Source: Mycobacterium kubicae (GTDB taxonomy: Bacteria; Actinomycetota; Actinomycetes; Mycobacteriales; Mycobacteriaceae). Taken from it: DNA of 64,000 bases. Both the position numbers and the translations under genes were made by a program. Shown in pieces: positions 17,533 to 25,635 of this stretch. Each line of letters opens with the position of its first letter. Position 1 is the first letter of the stretch. The stretch is from assembly GCF_015689175.1 (NCBI RefSeq), contig NZ_CP065047.1:3968001-4032000 (forward strand), given 5' to 3'. The notes beneath the pieces were generated by a model. The model had not been told where the DNA came from. It was given only the letters and a program-made list of their open reading frames with translations, and did no database searches.

Positions 17533-19119
17533 TCACCGGTTAAGTACGTATCCGTGGCTCTCACGATCCCATGTGCTGGCGGTCAGGCCGCGAGCGCGCA
17601 GCAAGTCTTTCCGTATCCGCCCGATGCCGTTCTTCGGGAGTTCATCGACCGTATCGACGAATCGCGGCACACAGAAGTAAGGCATGCGGGCCGCGCAGAA
17701 ATCAAGCAATTCCGCGCAATTCATTGCCGCGCCGGGCTTTAACGTGACGACCAGCAAGATGTCGTCCTCGCCCAGATCGCTGGGCACCGCAACCGCAGCG
17801 GCTTCGGACACCGCCGGAAAATCCAGCACGACGCTTTCAACTTCTACCGACGAGATGTTCTCCCCGCGCCTGCGCAGTGAATCTTTGACGCGATCGACAT
17901 ACGTGAGGTTGCCCTCCTGGTCGAGGCTGCCCAGATCACCGGTGCGAAACCATTCGGGGTGGCGTTGCACAGCCAACCGGGTCCCCGCGCTGACGTACCC
18001 CTCGCTCATCACGTGCGGGTGTCGCGGCCGACACGTGATCTCCCCTACCGTTCCCGGCGGCACCGGGACACCGTTTTCGCCGACGATCCGGACGTCGAAG
18101 TTCGGGTTGATGCGGCCGGATGCCCCTGGCACACCATCGTCTGAGACGCCTTGCACGGCAATGGGAAACGCTTCGGTCATGCCATACATGGTGACGATTT
18201 TGCAGTCGTACCGCTGCTCGATGGCGTGATAGGCATTGGCGGCTATCGGCGCGGCGGAGATGAACCGCAGCGGGAGGTCGGCGTCACGCGGATCGGCGGG
18301 AAGGTTGTGCAGCATCGACACCATCGCACCGGCGCCGACGAAGCCGACGGCGTGGTGCGCACGTACGTCGTCCCACACTTGCGTCGGATGAAAGGCGCCG
18401 GCCATAACCGTGGTGCCGCCTACCAACATCGGGGCCAGCACGCTGGGCGCCGCACTCAAGTGGAACAACGGCATCGCGGTCCACAGCGTTTCGCCGGCAC
18501 CGAACTCCCATGCCGCGGTGGCCGTTGCGGCGACGGTGAACAGGTACTGCCACGTCGTGGCAACCGCTTTGGAGGGGCCGGTGGTGCCGGAGGTGTAGAA
18601 CAACGCGCCCACGTCGTCGACGTCACCGGGACTGTCGCACGGGTCGGCACCGCGCAGTAAGGCCGTGCGCAGCGAATCACCCGCCACCACAACATCGGTG
18701 ACGGTGTCGAGGTGTCCGGCCACTTCGTCGACTCGATCGCGTCGCTGCCCGTCGGCGAGAATGACCTTGGCTCGGGACAGCCGTAGGGTGTGCAGCAGAA
18801 ATTCGCCCTTGTTCGCGACGTTGACCGCCGCGCTCACCGCCCCGATCCGCGCCGCGCCCAGCCAGAAATACACCCACTCCGGACACGTCGCGGTGAACAG
18901 CGCCACCGAGTCACCCACGCCAACGCCCAACTCTCGCAGCATGTTCGCCGCGGCGCAGGAGCGGGCACGCATCTGCTCGAAAGTCACGTCGGTACCGTCG
19001 ATCGACATCATCACCCGATCGGGGTACTGCTCGGCGCGGCGATCGAGCACGGCCGGCACGGTGAACCGATCGACACCGAAATCGACGGCTCCGGGCGGCG
19101 CACCTCGGTCAGGGCGCAT
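17533..19119 (-). CDS. Acyl-CoA synthetase (AMP-binding, FadD-type)
   Basis: 528 residues; activates a carboxylic acid to its CoA thioester through an acyl-AMP intermediate. The motifs are intact: P-loop YTSGTTGPSKAV, YGMTEAFP, WFRTGDLG with the ribose-binding Asp, and PKNGIGRIRKDLL with the catalytic Lys. The ATG at 19119 gives MRPDRGAPPG, with GGAAAG 8 bases upstream; the longer frame overlaps the oxygenase gene. It lies 22 bases after the KshA-like oxygenase gene in the same operon. It would prime the island's substrate for beta-oxidation-like steps. It resembles CaiC-like and steroid-type FadD enzymes, but the substrate cannot be assigned. Confidence 0.9.
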   Translation of the reverse strand: MRPDRGAPPGAVDFGVDRFTVPAVLDRRAEQYPDRVMMSIDGTDVTFEQMRARSCAAANMLRELGVGVGDSVALFTATCPEWVYFWLGAARIGAVSAAVNVANKGEFLLHTLRLSRAKVILADGQRRDRVDEVAGHLDTVTDVVVAGDSLRTALLRGADPCDSPGDVDDVGALFYTSGTTGPSKAVATTWQYLFTVAATATAAWEFGAGETLWTAMPLFHLSAAPSVLAPMLVGGTTVMAGAFHPTQVWDDVRAHHAVGFVGAGAMVSMLHNLPADPRDADLPLRFISAAPIAANAYHAIEQRYDCKIVTMYGMTEAFPIAVQGVSDDGVPGASGRINPNFDVRIVGENGVPVPPGTVGEITCRPRHPHVMSEGYVSAGTRLAVQRHPEWFRTGDLGSLDQEGNLTYVDRVKDSLRRRGENISSVEVESVVLDFPAVSEAAAVAVPSDLGEDDILLVVTLKPGAAMNCAELLDFCAARMPYFCVPRFVDTVDELPKNGIGRIRKDLLRARGLTASTWDRESHGYVLNR

Positions 19120-19141
19120 CAGCTTTCCGATCGGGTCGCCG

Positions 19142-20269
19142 TCAGGCTCCGGCGGCCGCCGGGTCGGGCTCGCCGTCGGCGGTGTACCCGAAGTCGTTGG
19201 GCGAGGGTTCGGTTCCCGGGTAGAACCGGTGCGCCCAGCGCCGCAACGCCGCATAGTCGTGCGCCTCTTCGGGCGCCAGATTCGGCTTCTCCAGGTACTT
19301 CATGTTCTCCCAGGTGAAGAAGTCCTGCTTGATGACTTCTTGCTGCAACGCCAGGAATTTCGCGGCACGACCCGTCGGCTGGTCGCCGGTGTCGCCGGGC
19401 TCGCGGATGGAGGCCTGGGTGTAGAAGTAGTCGGTGTAATCCTCGTCGACCGGCGTCTGGCCGGTGACCTGACAGGTGGCCACCAAGTCGCTGGGGAAGC
19501 GGACGATGCCCAGGCCCAGCGAGTAGTTGTCATAGATGATCTTGGCGTCGACCGGACCGTTCGGCGTCAGCCAGGTCTTGGCCCTGCCGCCGCCGAAGTG
19601 GGCGTTGACGGTGGCGTGCAGGTGGTAACCCGAGACTTCGAACGACGCCGTGTTGGCGGGGTTCGCCGCCTTGTGCACGTACTGCACGTGGTAGGGGTCA
19701 GCGGCGTTTTCGATGATCATCTGCGCGTGCACCTTGACCCGGTTGACCATGCGGGTGTGCGGGTGCAGCGGGTAGTACTCATTGGTTTCCAGTTCGGGCA
19801 GCACCGGCGGCTGCCAGTACGGCGCGCGGCCGTGCCGCTCGTGCCACACCAGGATGAAGCCGTACCACTCGGTGACCGGGTAGGTACGGATCCGGACGTT
19901 CGTCTTACAGCCGATCTTGCTGTACGGGATCACAGCGTTGGTGCCATCACCGCGCCACTGCCAGCCATGCCAGGGACAGACGATGTGTTCGCCCTCCACG
20001 GTTCCGCCGACGCCCATGTTGGCGCCCAGGTGTTGACAGTAGGCGTCCAGTACCTGCGCCTTGCCCGACGAGGTGCGGAAGAGGACCAACTCCTCACCGA
20101 AGTAGTGCACTCGCTTGACGTCGCCGGGCTTGAGGTCCGACGAGAAGCCGACGATGAACCACCCGGTGGGGAACCGGTACGTCGATAGCGCGATGCCGCT
20201 CGGCCCGAACTCGCGTTCGGACGGATCTCCGCTTGCCTGTGCAGCCGAGTCCGAGATTGTGTCCGTCAC
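19142..20269 (-). CDS. KshA-like Rieske monooxygenase, oxygenase component
   Basis: 375 residues, close in length and pattern to the oxygenase of 3-ketosteroid 9-alpha-hydroxylase (KshA). The Rieske motif is CQH, 17 residues, CPWHGW, and includes the family's CQHLGANMG. The mononuclear iron site is ENAADPYHVQYVH. KshA works with the reductase KshB; no reductase is encoded here. The start is GTG at 20269, preceded by GGAGAG. It is the first gene of a six-gene leftward operon (oxygenase, FadD, SnoaL, two MaoC, DinB), and the 223-bp gap upstream carries an AT-rich element. The resemblance suggests a steroid-like or polycyclic substrate, but several paralogues of this family act on other compounds. 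Confidence 0.88.
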   Translation of the reverse strand: MTDTISDSAAQASGDPSEREFGPSGIALSTYRFPTGWFIVGFSSDLKPGDVKRVHYFGEELVLFRTSSGKAQVLDAYCQHLGANMGVGGTVEGEHIVCPWHGWQWRGDGTNAVIPYSKIGCKTNVRIRTYPVTEWYGFILVWHERHGRAPYWQPPVLPELETNEYYPLHPHTRMVNRVKVHAQMIIENAADPYHVQYVHKAANPANTASFEVSGYHLHATVNAHFGGGRAKTWLTPNGPVDAKIIYDNYSLGLGIVRFPSDLVATCQVTGQTPVDEDYTDYFYTQASIREPGDTGDQPTGRAAKFLALQQEVIKQDFFTWENMKYLEKPNLAPEEAHDYAALRRWAHRFYPGTEPSPNDFGYTADGEPDPAAAGA

Positions 20270-20334
20270 TTAGCTCTCCGTTTCCCCTGCGGCAAGGGCA
20301 GCAGGGCCGCCTTCACTCACCCGCGGGTTCGACG

Positions 20335-20359
20335 ACTAGTTCTATTTTTACTATTTTAG
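20335..20359. promoter_or_regulatory. AT-rich element upstream of the KshA-like operon
   Basis: The stretch begins CTAGTT and continues CTATTTTTACTATTTTAG, about 70 bases upstream of the oxygenase GTG. A near copy (CTAGTT, two bases, then CTATTTTTATTATGTTAG) lies in the gap at 25603-25628. So AT-rich a block is out of keeping with its GC-rich surroundings. It is a likely operator or operator plus promoter for the leftward operon. Confidence 0.55.
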
Positions 20360-20492
20360 ACATACAACGTCAACGCGGTGCCGACCGCGGCGCTCGAGGC
20401 GCCGGGCCGCCGGCCGGTTATCCGCAGCGGCGAGGTCCGTGGATCGCTAGCAGACTGGTTGTGCTGCAACGGATAACGGGCAGTCAGCGCAC

Positions 20493-20684
20493 TCAGTCGG
20501 TGAGCCGCAGGGCGGCCCTAGGGCACTGTTCCACGGCCGCCCGCACGTCGATCTCCCGGTCTGGCGGCACCGGGCCGTCGGCGATTTGCACCACGTCCTG
20601 ATCACCCAGTTCGAAGATGTCGGCGGCCAGTGACTCACAGAATCCGTTGGCTTCGCACATGTTCTCGTCCACGACTACGCGCAT
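20493..20684 (-). CDS. Small [3Fe-4S]-type ferredoxin
   Basis: 63 residues. The pattern MCEANGFCESLA, with a later CPRAAL, gives three cysteines spaced as in the mycobacterial single-cluster ferredoxins that normally feed cytochromes P450. The residue where a fourth ligand would sit is not Cys. The ATG at 20684 has AAGGGGA just upstream. The gene follows the CoA-transferase gene by 11 bases on the same strand. No P450 is in the window, so it may serve the Rieske oxygenases or a P450 elsewhere. It resembles FdxD (Rv3503c). Confidence 0.85.
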   Translation of the reverse strand: MRVVVDENMCEANGFCESLAADIFELGDQDVVQIADGPVPPDREIDVRAAVEQCPRAALRLTD

Positions 20685-20695
20685 CGGACGTCCCC

Positions 20696-23077
20696 TTACT
20701 TCCTTGACAGGCCTGCCGGACGGGTGCCGATCACCTCGTCGGCGGCGAGGCGTGCGACTTCTTCCTCGCTCAGCCCACACTGATTGCGCAGCACTTCCTC
20801 ATTGTGCTCCCCCAGCGTGGGCGGGGGACGCAACAACCACTCGCGCTGGCCGGAAAGTAGCGCGAACGGCGGGGTGGGATAGAGATTCTGTCCGGTGCGC
20901 GGATGGTCCAACGACTCGAAGAATCCGCGGTCACGCAACTGCGGGTTCTCGGTCACCAACGATGGTGAGACGACCGGCGCGGCGGGAACGCCCGCGCCGG
21001 CCAGACGTTCCACCGTCGCATCAAGGGGCTGCCCGGCGAACCAGTCCCGCAGCCCGGCATCGATGTCGTCAGCGCGGTGCCGACGTCCGGCCACGGTGGA
21101 CAGCGCCTCATCGCACCAAAATGGGGTCCCCATGGTCTCGACGAGAGCCCGCCATTGCCGATCGTCGCGCACGCTGACTGCGATCCACTCGTCGTCTCCG
21201 GCGCACCGATAAATGTTCTGCAGCGCGCCGCCGTGACCCCGATTGCCCCGTCGGCTCAGCGTCTTGCCGAACACCTCGTGCTCGATCGGTTGGATGGCGG
21301 TGGTGTTGAGGACCGTTTCGACCATCGGCAACTCGACCTGTTGGCCCTCTCCGGAGCGGTCGGCATACGCCAGCGCGGCCAGCACCGCGAAGGCGGCGTG
21401 CACACCGGCCAGCGGATCGCAGGCTCCCCGCGGCGTGACCGGCGGCGTTTCGGGCAGTCCGGTCACCCAGGTCAACCCGCCGATCTGTTCCATGGTCGGC
21501 GCGAAACCGACGCGCTCGCGCCACGGCCCCTCCAGCCCGAAGGCAGGCATCCGCGCGACCACCAGTTTCGGGTTCACCTCCAGCAGCACGTCGGCGGTAA
21601 GCCCGAAGTGGTCCATCACGCGCGGGGAGAAGTTCTCGATGACCACGTCGGCTTCGGCGACCAGGGTGGTGAAGAGCCGACGGCCGTCCTCCGAACCCAG
21701 ATCCAGTGTCACCGAACGCTTGTTGGTGTTCATGGCATGGAACACCCAGCCGTACTCCCACCAGTCGTCCACGTCGGTGCGCATCCCGCCCGAGTAGCGG
21801 ATGCCGTCGGGACGCTGGATCGATTCCACCTTGACGACATCGGCGCCGAACGCGCCGAGCAGGTGCGTGGCGGCGGGCCCGGCCCAGAACGCGGTCAGGT
21901 CGACGATGCGGACACCCTGCAGCGGTAGCCCGTCGGCGGTCGACGCAGGACCGGGTCCTGCTGCCGTGCTGGGTTTGTCGTCGGTGGTGGCGACCTCACG
22001 CAGTGGTGCCGGCGCGCACCGCGACATGAGCCACGGCGGGCGCGGCTGGTGAAATCCCGCTGGGTTGCCGACGAAGACGTGGCGTTCGGTCATGTAGTCC
22101 ATGTCGCGGATGGTTGCGCCGGTGCCCAGCGGTGCGATGGGCAACCGGAACAGTTGCCCTAACCCGACGATCTCCTCGACCGTCCGTTCGGCCAGCCACG
22201 GGCCGATCGATTCGCGGATGAGATCGCGATAGTCCCAGCGACCGATTTGAAAGCGTAGTTGCGGAATATCTTCCAGCTCAGGGCATTCCACCATCGCCAG
22301 GAAATCCAGCCATTGTTGGCCGGTGACCATCGTGATGCCGACATAGCCGTCCTTGGCCGGTTCTATCGAGGGTACTTCCAAGGTGCGCCGCACCGGCGGC
22401 ACTTGCAGCAGCGCGGAATGCAGCCATTCGCTGCTTTGCATCAACGTGATGGCCTCGAGCATGGACAAGTCGAGATGTTCACCGGGACCGCCGCGCGCGA
22501 CGCGGCGGCGCACCGCCAGCGCTCCGAAGGCAGCGAACACACCACCCATGTACTCACCCAGGTCGCCGCCGATGGCGATCGGTGGCCCCGCCGGGTCACC
22601 GCGGAATCCCGGTGATCCCGCCCACGCCTGCAAAGTGAACTCGGTGGCGGCCCGGTCGGCGAACGGCCCGGTCCAGCCGAAATCGGAGATGGTGACCACG
22701 ACGGCGTGCCGTGAGTCGGTCAGCAGCTGGCGTGGATCAATGCCCAGAGCCGGCGCCTGAGATCGCCCAGCGGTCACCACGACGACGTCGGCCGCCGCGA
22801 GTTCGGCGCGGTACTGATCCGAATGTGGCGTCACGGCAAGGCAGGTCTTGCCGGCGTTGAGGTAGTCGAACAGCGGGGCGTTGGTTCCGTCCGGTATCGG
22901 CGAACAGGTGGCGGAGTAACTGCGCAGCGGATCACCGTGCGGGGGTTCGATTTTGCGCACCTGCGCGCCGGCGTCGACGAGCAGCTTGCCGCAGTAACTT
23001 CCGGCGATGCGGTCACTGATCTCGACGACGCGCAATTCGTCGAGGGGTGCTGGCCGGCCGTCTGGCCCGTGACTCAC
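20696..23077 (-). CDS. Double-length family III (CaiB/BaiF) CoA-transferase
   Basis: 793 residues, about twice a normal CaiB/BaiF protein, made of two tandem CoA-transferase domains (about 10-370 and 395-770). The C-terminal half has the classic LQGVRIVDLTAFWAGP start and VIENFSPRVMDHFGL, whose Asp is the expected catalytic residue. The N-terminal half keeps the fold landmarks (LDELRVVEISDRIAGSYCG, LNAGKTCLAV) but has no equivalent Asp motif, so it may be structural. It would move CoA onto the substrate acid from a donor CoA ester. The start is GTG at 23077; the frame runs on upstream but into the divergent GntR gene. A TATAAA box 7-12 bases before the GTG suggests a leaderless transcript. 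Confidence 0.85.
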   Translation of the reverse strand: MSHGPDGRPAPLDELRVVEISDRIAGSYCGKLLVDAGAQVRKIEPPHGDPLRSYSATCSPIPDGTNAPLFDYLNAGKTCLAVTPHSDQYRAELAAADVVVVTAGRSQAPALGIDPRQLLTDSRHAVVVTISDFGWTGPFADRAATEFTLQAWAGSPGFRGDPAGPPIAIGGDLGEYMGGVFAAFGALAVRRRVARGGPGEHLDLSMLEAITLMQSSEWLHSALLQVPPVRRTLEVPSIEPAKDGYVGITMVTGQQWLDFLAMVECPELEDIPQLRFQIGRWDYRDLIRESIGPWLAERTVEEIVGLGQLFRLPIAPLGTGATIRDMDYMTERHVFVGNPAGFHQPRPPWLMSRCAPAPLREVATTDDKPSTAAGPGPASTADGLPLQGVRIVDLTAFWAGPAATHLLGAFGADVVKVESIQRPDGIRYSGGMRTDVDDWWEYGWVFHAMNTNKRSVTLDLGSEDGRRLFTTLVAEADVVIENFSPRVMDHFGLTADVLLEVNPKLVVARMPAFGLEGPWRERVGFAPTMEQIGGLTWVTGLPETPPVTPRGACDPLAGVHAAFAVLAALAYADRSGEGQQVELPMVETVLNTTAIQPIEHEVFGKTLSRRGNRGHGGALQNIYRCAGDDEWIAVSVRDDRQWRALVETMGTPFWCDEALSTVAGRRHRADDIDAGLRDWFAGQPLDATVERLAGAGVPAAPVVSPSLVTENPQLRDRGFFESLDHPRTGQNLYPTPPFALLSGQREWLLRPPPTLGEHNEEVLRNQCGLSEEEVARLAADEVIGTRPAGLSRK

Positions 23078-23080
23078 GCG

Positions 23081-23111
23081 GCTATTTATACCATTACTGC
23101 TAAAATAGCTA
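23081..23111. promoter_or_regulatory. Inverted-repeat element and probable promoter between CoA-transferase and GntR genes
   Basis: GCTATTT at 23081-23087 is mirrored by AAATAGC at 23103-23109. Read on the minus strand it contains CTATTTTAGC, the same 9-mer as at 20.3 kb. On the minus strand TATAAA sits 7-12 bases before the CoA-transferase GTG and could be its -10 box. The position between a regulator and its divergent neighbour is what autoregulation would need. Confidence 0.6.
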
Positions 23112-23176
23112 AGCCAGACGAGTTCGCGGGCCTGCGACCGTGCGCTCTGCCTACTGCCGTAGCTTGCGAGGATCGG

Positions 23177-23998
23177 ATGACAGCCCTGGGACTTGGACCC
23201 GACGCCCGCCGCCGCCTGTCGGCGCCGAGGATTGCTGAGATCGTAGCCGATGAGCTGCGTCGCCAGATCATCGACGGCGAGTTGGCCGACGGCGATCTGC
23301 TGCCCCGCCAGGAGGTGCTGGTCGAACAGTTCAAGGTCAGCCTGGTGTCGCTTCGGGAAGCGCTGCGCATTTTGGAGACCGAGGGTCTGGTTTCGGTCCG
23401 GCGCGGCAACCGCGGCGGCGCGGTCGTGCACGCGCCCGCCAAAACCAGCGCCGCTTACATGCTCGGCCTGCTGCTGCAAAGCGAGTCCGTCGCCGTCAGC
23501 GACCTGGGCGCGGCGTTGCAGGAGCTCGAGCCGGCCTGCGCCGCCCTGGCGGCGCAACGGCCCGACCGCGCCGACACCCTGGTGCCAGAACTCAAACAGG
23601 TCAACGACGCCATGGCGGAGAACCTCGACGACGGTGCCTCCTTCACCGAAATCGGCCGTCAATTCCACGATCTCATCGTCCGCGGCTGCGGAAACCACAC
23701 AATCATCGCGGTGGTCGGCAGCCTGGAAACCTTGTGGACCAGCCACGAGCAGCGATGGGCCGACGAAAGCTCGGCGCGCGGCACCTACCCGTCCCTGGCC
23801 AAGCGCCGGGCGGTGCTCAACACGCACGTCAAGCTGGCCGAGACGATCGCCGAAGGCGACGTCGACCGGGCCCGGCGCATAGCCGGCCGCCACCTCGCCG
23901 ACACCCAGACCTATGTGCTGTCCGGCCGGGCCGAGCAACGCATCTATGCGCTGTCCCCCCAAGCCCTGTCCCGCACCCGCGACATTCGCCGCACGTAG
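23177..23998 (+). CDS. GntR-family (FadR/FCD type) transcriptional regulator
   Basis: 273 residues. The N-terminal winged helix-turn-helix (about 15-85) shows the family pattern ELADGDLLPRQEVLVEQF, then SLREALRILETEGLVSVRRG. The rest is all-helical with FCD-domain features: ELEPACAALAA, then FHDLIVRGCGN, and a final RRIAGRHLAD with a metal-binding His. Such proteins bind an acid or acyl-CoA and repress catabolic operons. The ATG at 23177 is the first good start after the divergent region. It is the only regulator gene inside the catabolic island, divergent from the CoA-transferase and nine bases before the SDR gene, so it is the best candidate controller of the island's shared AT-rich sites. 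Confidence 0.9.
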   Translation: MTALGLGPDARRRLSAPRIAEIVADELRRQIIDGELADGDLLPRQEVLVEQFKVSLVSLREALRILETEGLVSVRRGNRGGAVVHAPAKTSAAYMLGLLLQSESVAVSDLGAALQELEPACAALAAQRPDRADTLVPELKQVNDAMAENLDDGASFTEIGRQFHDLIVRGCGNHTIIAVVGSLETLWTSHEQRWADESSARGTYPSLAKRRAVLNTHVKLAETIAEGDVDRARRIAGRHLADTQTYVLSGRAEQRIYALSPQALSRTRDIRRT

Positions 23999-24006
23999 GG
24001 CTATCT

Positions 24007-24741
24007 TTGACAACGGCGAGAACGGCTCTGGTCACCGGCGGCAGCGGTGGGATCGGAAAAGCGTGCGGCGCCAAGCTCAGTGAGCTCGGTTACGACGTCG
24101 TCCTGGTGGCACGACGCGAAGCCCCATTGCGGGAGTGTGCTGCACAGATCGGCGCCCGTTACCTTGTTGCCGACGCCTCCGAACCGAGTGAATTCGCCAC
24201 TGCCATCGGCACGCTCGACAAGATCGACCTGGTGGTCCACGCGGCGGGCACCCTCGGCGGAACTTATGCGCGCAAGCAGACCTTCGAACAGTGGCGGGCA
24301 ATCATCTCGGCGAACCTCGATTCCTGCTTCGTGGTGACATCGGCTGTCCTGCCCCGCATGCAGCCGGGTTCACGGCTGGTGTTCATCTCCTCCTCGGCGG
24401 CGCACGAGCCGATGATGGCACGCACCGCCTACTCCGCGTCCAAAGCCGGGATGAACGCGTTCGCCCGCGCCTTGGCGCTTGAAGTCGACCGCGACGGGAT
24501 CAGCGTGCACCTCGTCACCCCGGGCCCGGTGGAAACCGAGATGCTGCAAGACGTTCCCTTCGAGATGTACGCGATCAGGGTGGCTGATGTCGCCGAGGCG
24601 GTCGCGTGGCTGGATACCGTGGACCCGTCGGTCGACCTGCCCGAGATCCGGCTGAGCGCCGTCGAACGAGGCCCCTTCGCTCGTCCGCCGGTGGTGCCTA
24701 CCGAGGTTCGCCGACGCGCGGCGCGGCAGGGAACGCCTTGA
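24007..24741 (+). CDS. Short-chain dehydrogenase/reductase (SDR)
   Basis: 244 residues, classical SDR length. It shows the NAD(P) motif VTGGSGGIGKA at the N-terminus, HAAGTLGG, the catalytic Ser in VFISSSAAH and the active-site pair YSASK. It oxidises or reduces a hydroxyl/keto group, probably the beta-hydroxyacyl-CoA or ring hydroxyl in the island's pathway. I chose the TTG at 24007, nine bases after the GntR stop, because it places the Rossmann motif at the usual distance from the N-terminus. No ATG is available there. Its last 44 bases overlap the convergent oxidoreductase gene. Confidence 0.88.
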   Translation: MTTARTALVTGGSGGIGKACGAKLSELGYDVVLVARREAPLRECAAQIGARYLVADASEPSEFATAIGTLDKIDLVVHAAGTLGGTYARKQTFEQWRAIISANLDSCFVVTSAVLPRMQPGSRLVFISSSAAHEPMMARTAYSASKAGMNAFARALALEVDRDGISVHLVTPGPVETEMLQDVPFEMYAIRVADVAEAVAWLDTVDPSVDLPEIRLSAVERGPFARPPVVPTEVRRRAARQGTP

Positions 24742-25564
24742 TCACCGCCTCACCGAATTGGACCAGGGACTGCGGCGCTGCGAAGTCGGAGAACCACACA
24801 TAGAACCGCTGCACCCCGAGCGCGGCGAGACCGCCGAAGTGCTCGATCAACTCGCCGGCGTCCCCACAGACCAGTCCCGCTCCCAGGTAACCGAATCGCC
24901 TGGTGCTGAGTTCCCGCACGGCCGCGGGGTCATCGCCCGATCGGACGAACCCCACCATCTGCTGCACGGAGATTCGCGCTTTTCCCGTTGCGGGCGCCAG
25001 GCGAGGCAGCCGGTCCAGATGGTTGGCCTGCAGGTTCCACCAATCGGCATATCTGGCAACCAGTTCCATCATCCGACGCCCGCTGCCCCCGAGGATCAGC
25101 GGGATCGGATGCGTTGGCTGCGGGCGCTGCCCCTGCTCGCCGTCAGACCAGTATTCGGTGATCAGGGCCAGGTGGCGCTCCAGTTGCTCGACCCGGGCGG
25201 CCGCGTCCTGCTGACCGATGTCGAATCTGGCGAACTCGGCCGGCCACGACCCCGACCCGAGCCCTAACTCGAACCTGCCGCCCGACGCTTCGGACAGGGT
25301 GACGGCTTGCTTGGCCAGCACCGCGGGATGGCGAAACGCATCGCAGAGCACCAGATGGCCGATCTTCAATCGCTCCGTTTTGGCCGCCACCCACGTCGCG
25401 ATGGCCATTGCCTCCCAGATGTTTTCCTTCGGTTGCCCGGGCGCTTCCAGGTGATCGATGAACGCGACACCGTCGAAGCCGCTGGCCTCGGCATGACAGG
25501 CGCGCTCGACCAGGTCGGCTACCGGCAGCCGTAGTTGGGGCAGGAACAGATACCACTCGACCAT
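24698..25564 (-). CDS. LLM-class (luciferase-like, probably F420-dependent) oxidoreductase
   Basis: 288 residues with the TIM-barrel landmarks of the bacterial luciferase-like superfamily: EWYLFLPQLRLP start, SGFDGVAFIDHLE, KIGHLVLCDAFRHPAVLAKQAVTL, RFELGLGSGSWPAEF, and PLILGGSGRRM. Mycobacterial members mostly use cofactor F420, some FMN. The DAFRHPAVLAKQ segment is the usual cofactor region. The ATG at 25564 follows GGTGGGA; a GTG at 25594 would add ten residues. It is divergent from the acyl-CoA dehydrogenase operon across a shared AT-rich element, so the two are probably co-regulated. Confidence 0.85.
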   Translation of the reverse strand: MVEWYLFLPQLRLPVADLVERACHAEASGFDGVAFIDHLEAPGQPKENIWEAMAIATWVAAKTERLKIGHLVLCDAFRHPAVLAKQAVTLSEASGGRFELGLGSGSWPAEFARFDIGQQDAAARVEQLERHLALITEYWSDGEQGQRPQPTHPIPLILGGSGRRMMELVARYADWWNLQANHLDRLPRLAPATGKARISVQQMVGFVRSGDDPAAVRELSTRRFGYLGAGLVCGDAGELIEHFGGLAALGVQRFYVWFSDFAAPQSLVQFGEAVIKAFPAAPRVGEPR

Positions 25565-25602
25565 TCCCACCACCCATGCGTCTTGAGATTGCACCCGCGT
25601 CG

Positions 25603-25628
25603 CTAGTTTACTATTTTTATTATGTTAG
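25603..25628. promoter_or_regulatory. AT-rich element upstream of the acyl-CoA dehydrogenase operon
   Basis: It begins CTAGTT, then CTATTTTTATTATGTTAG, ending eight bases before the ATG at 25636. Sixteen of the last 18 bases match the element at 20.3 kb. Being so close to the start codon, it may overlap the -10 region or be a repressor site. It also lies 38 bases upstream of the divergent oxidoreductase start. Confidence 0.55.
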
Positions 25629-25635
25629 GGGTCTT

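Noticed and set aside
23078..24013. Upstream extension of the CoA-transferase frame to 24013
   Set aside because: The extra part lies opposite the GntR gene and has no CoA-transferase similarity. The family-like start LDELRVVEIS begins right after the GTG at 23077.
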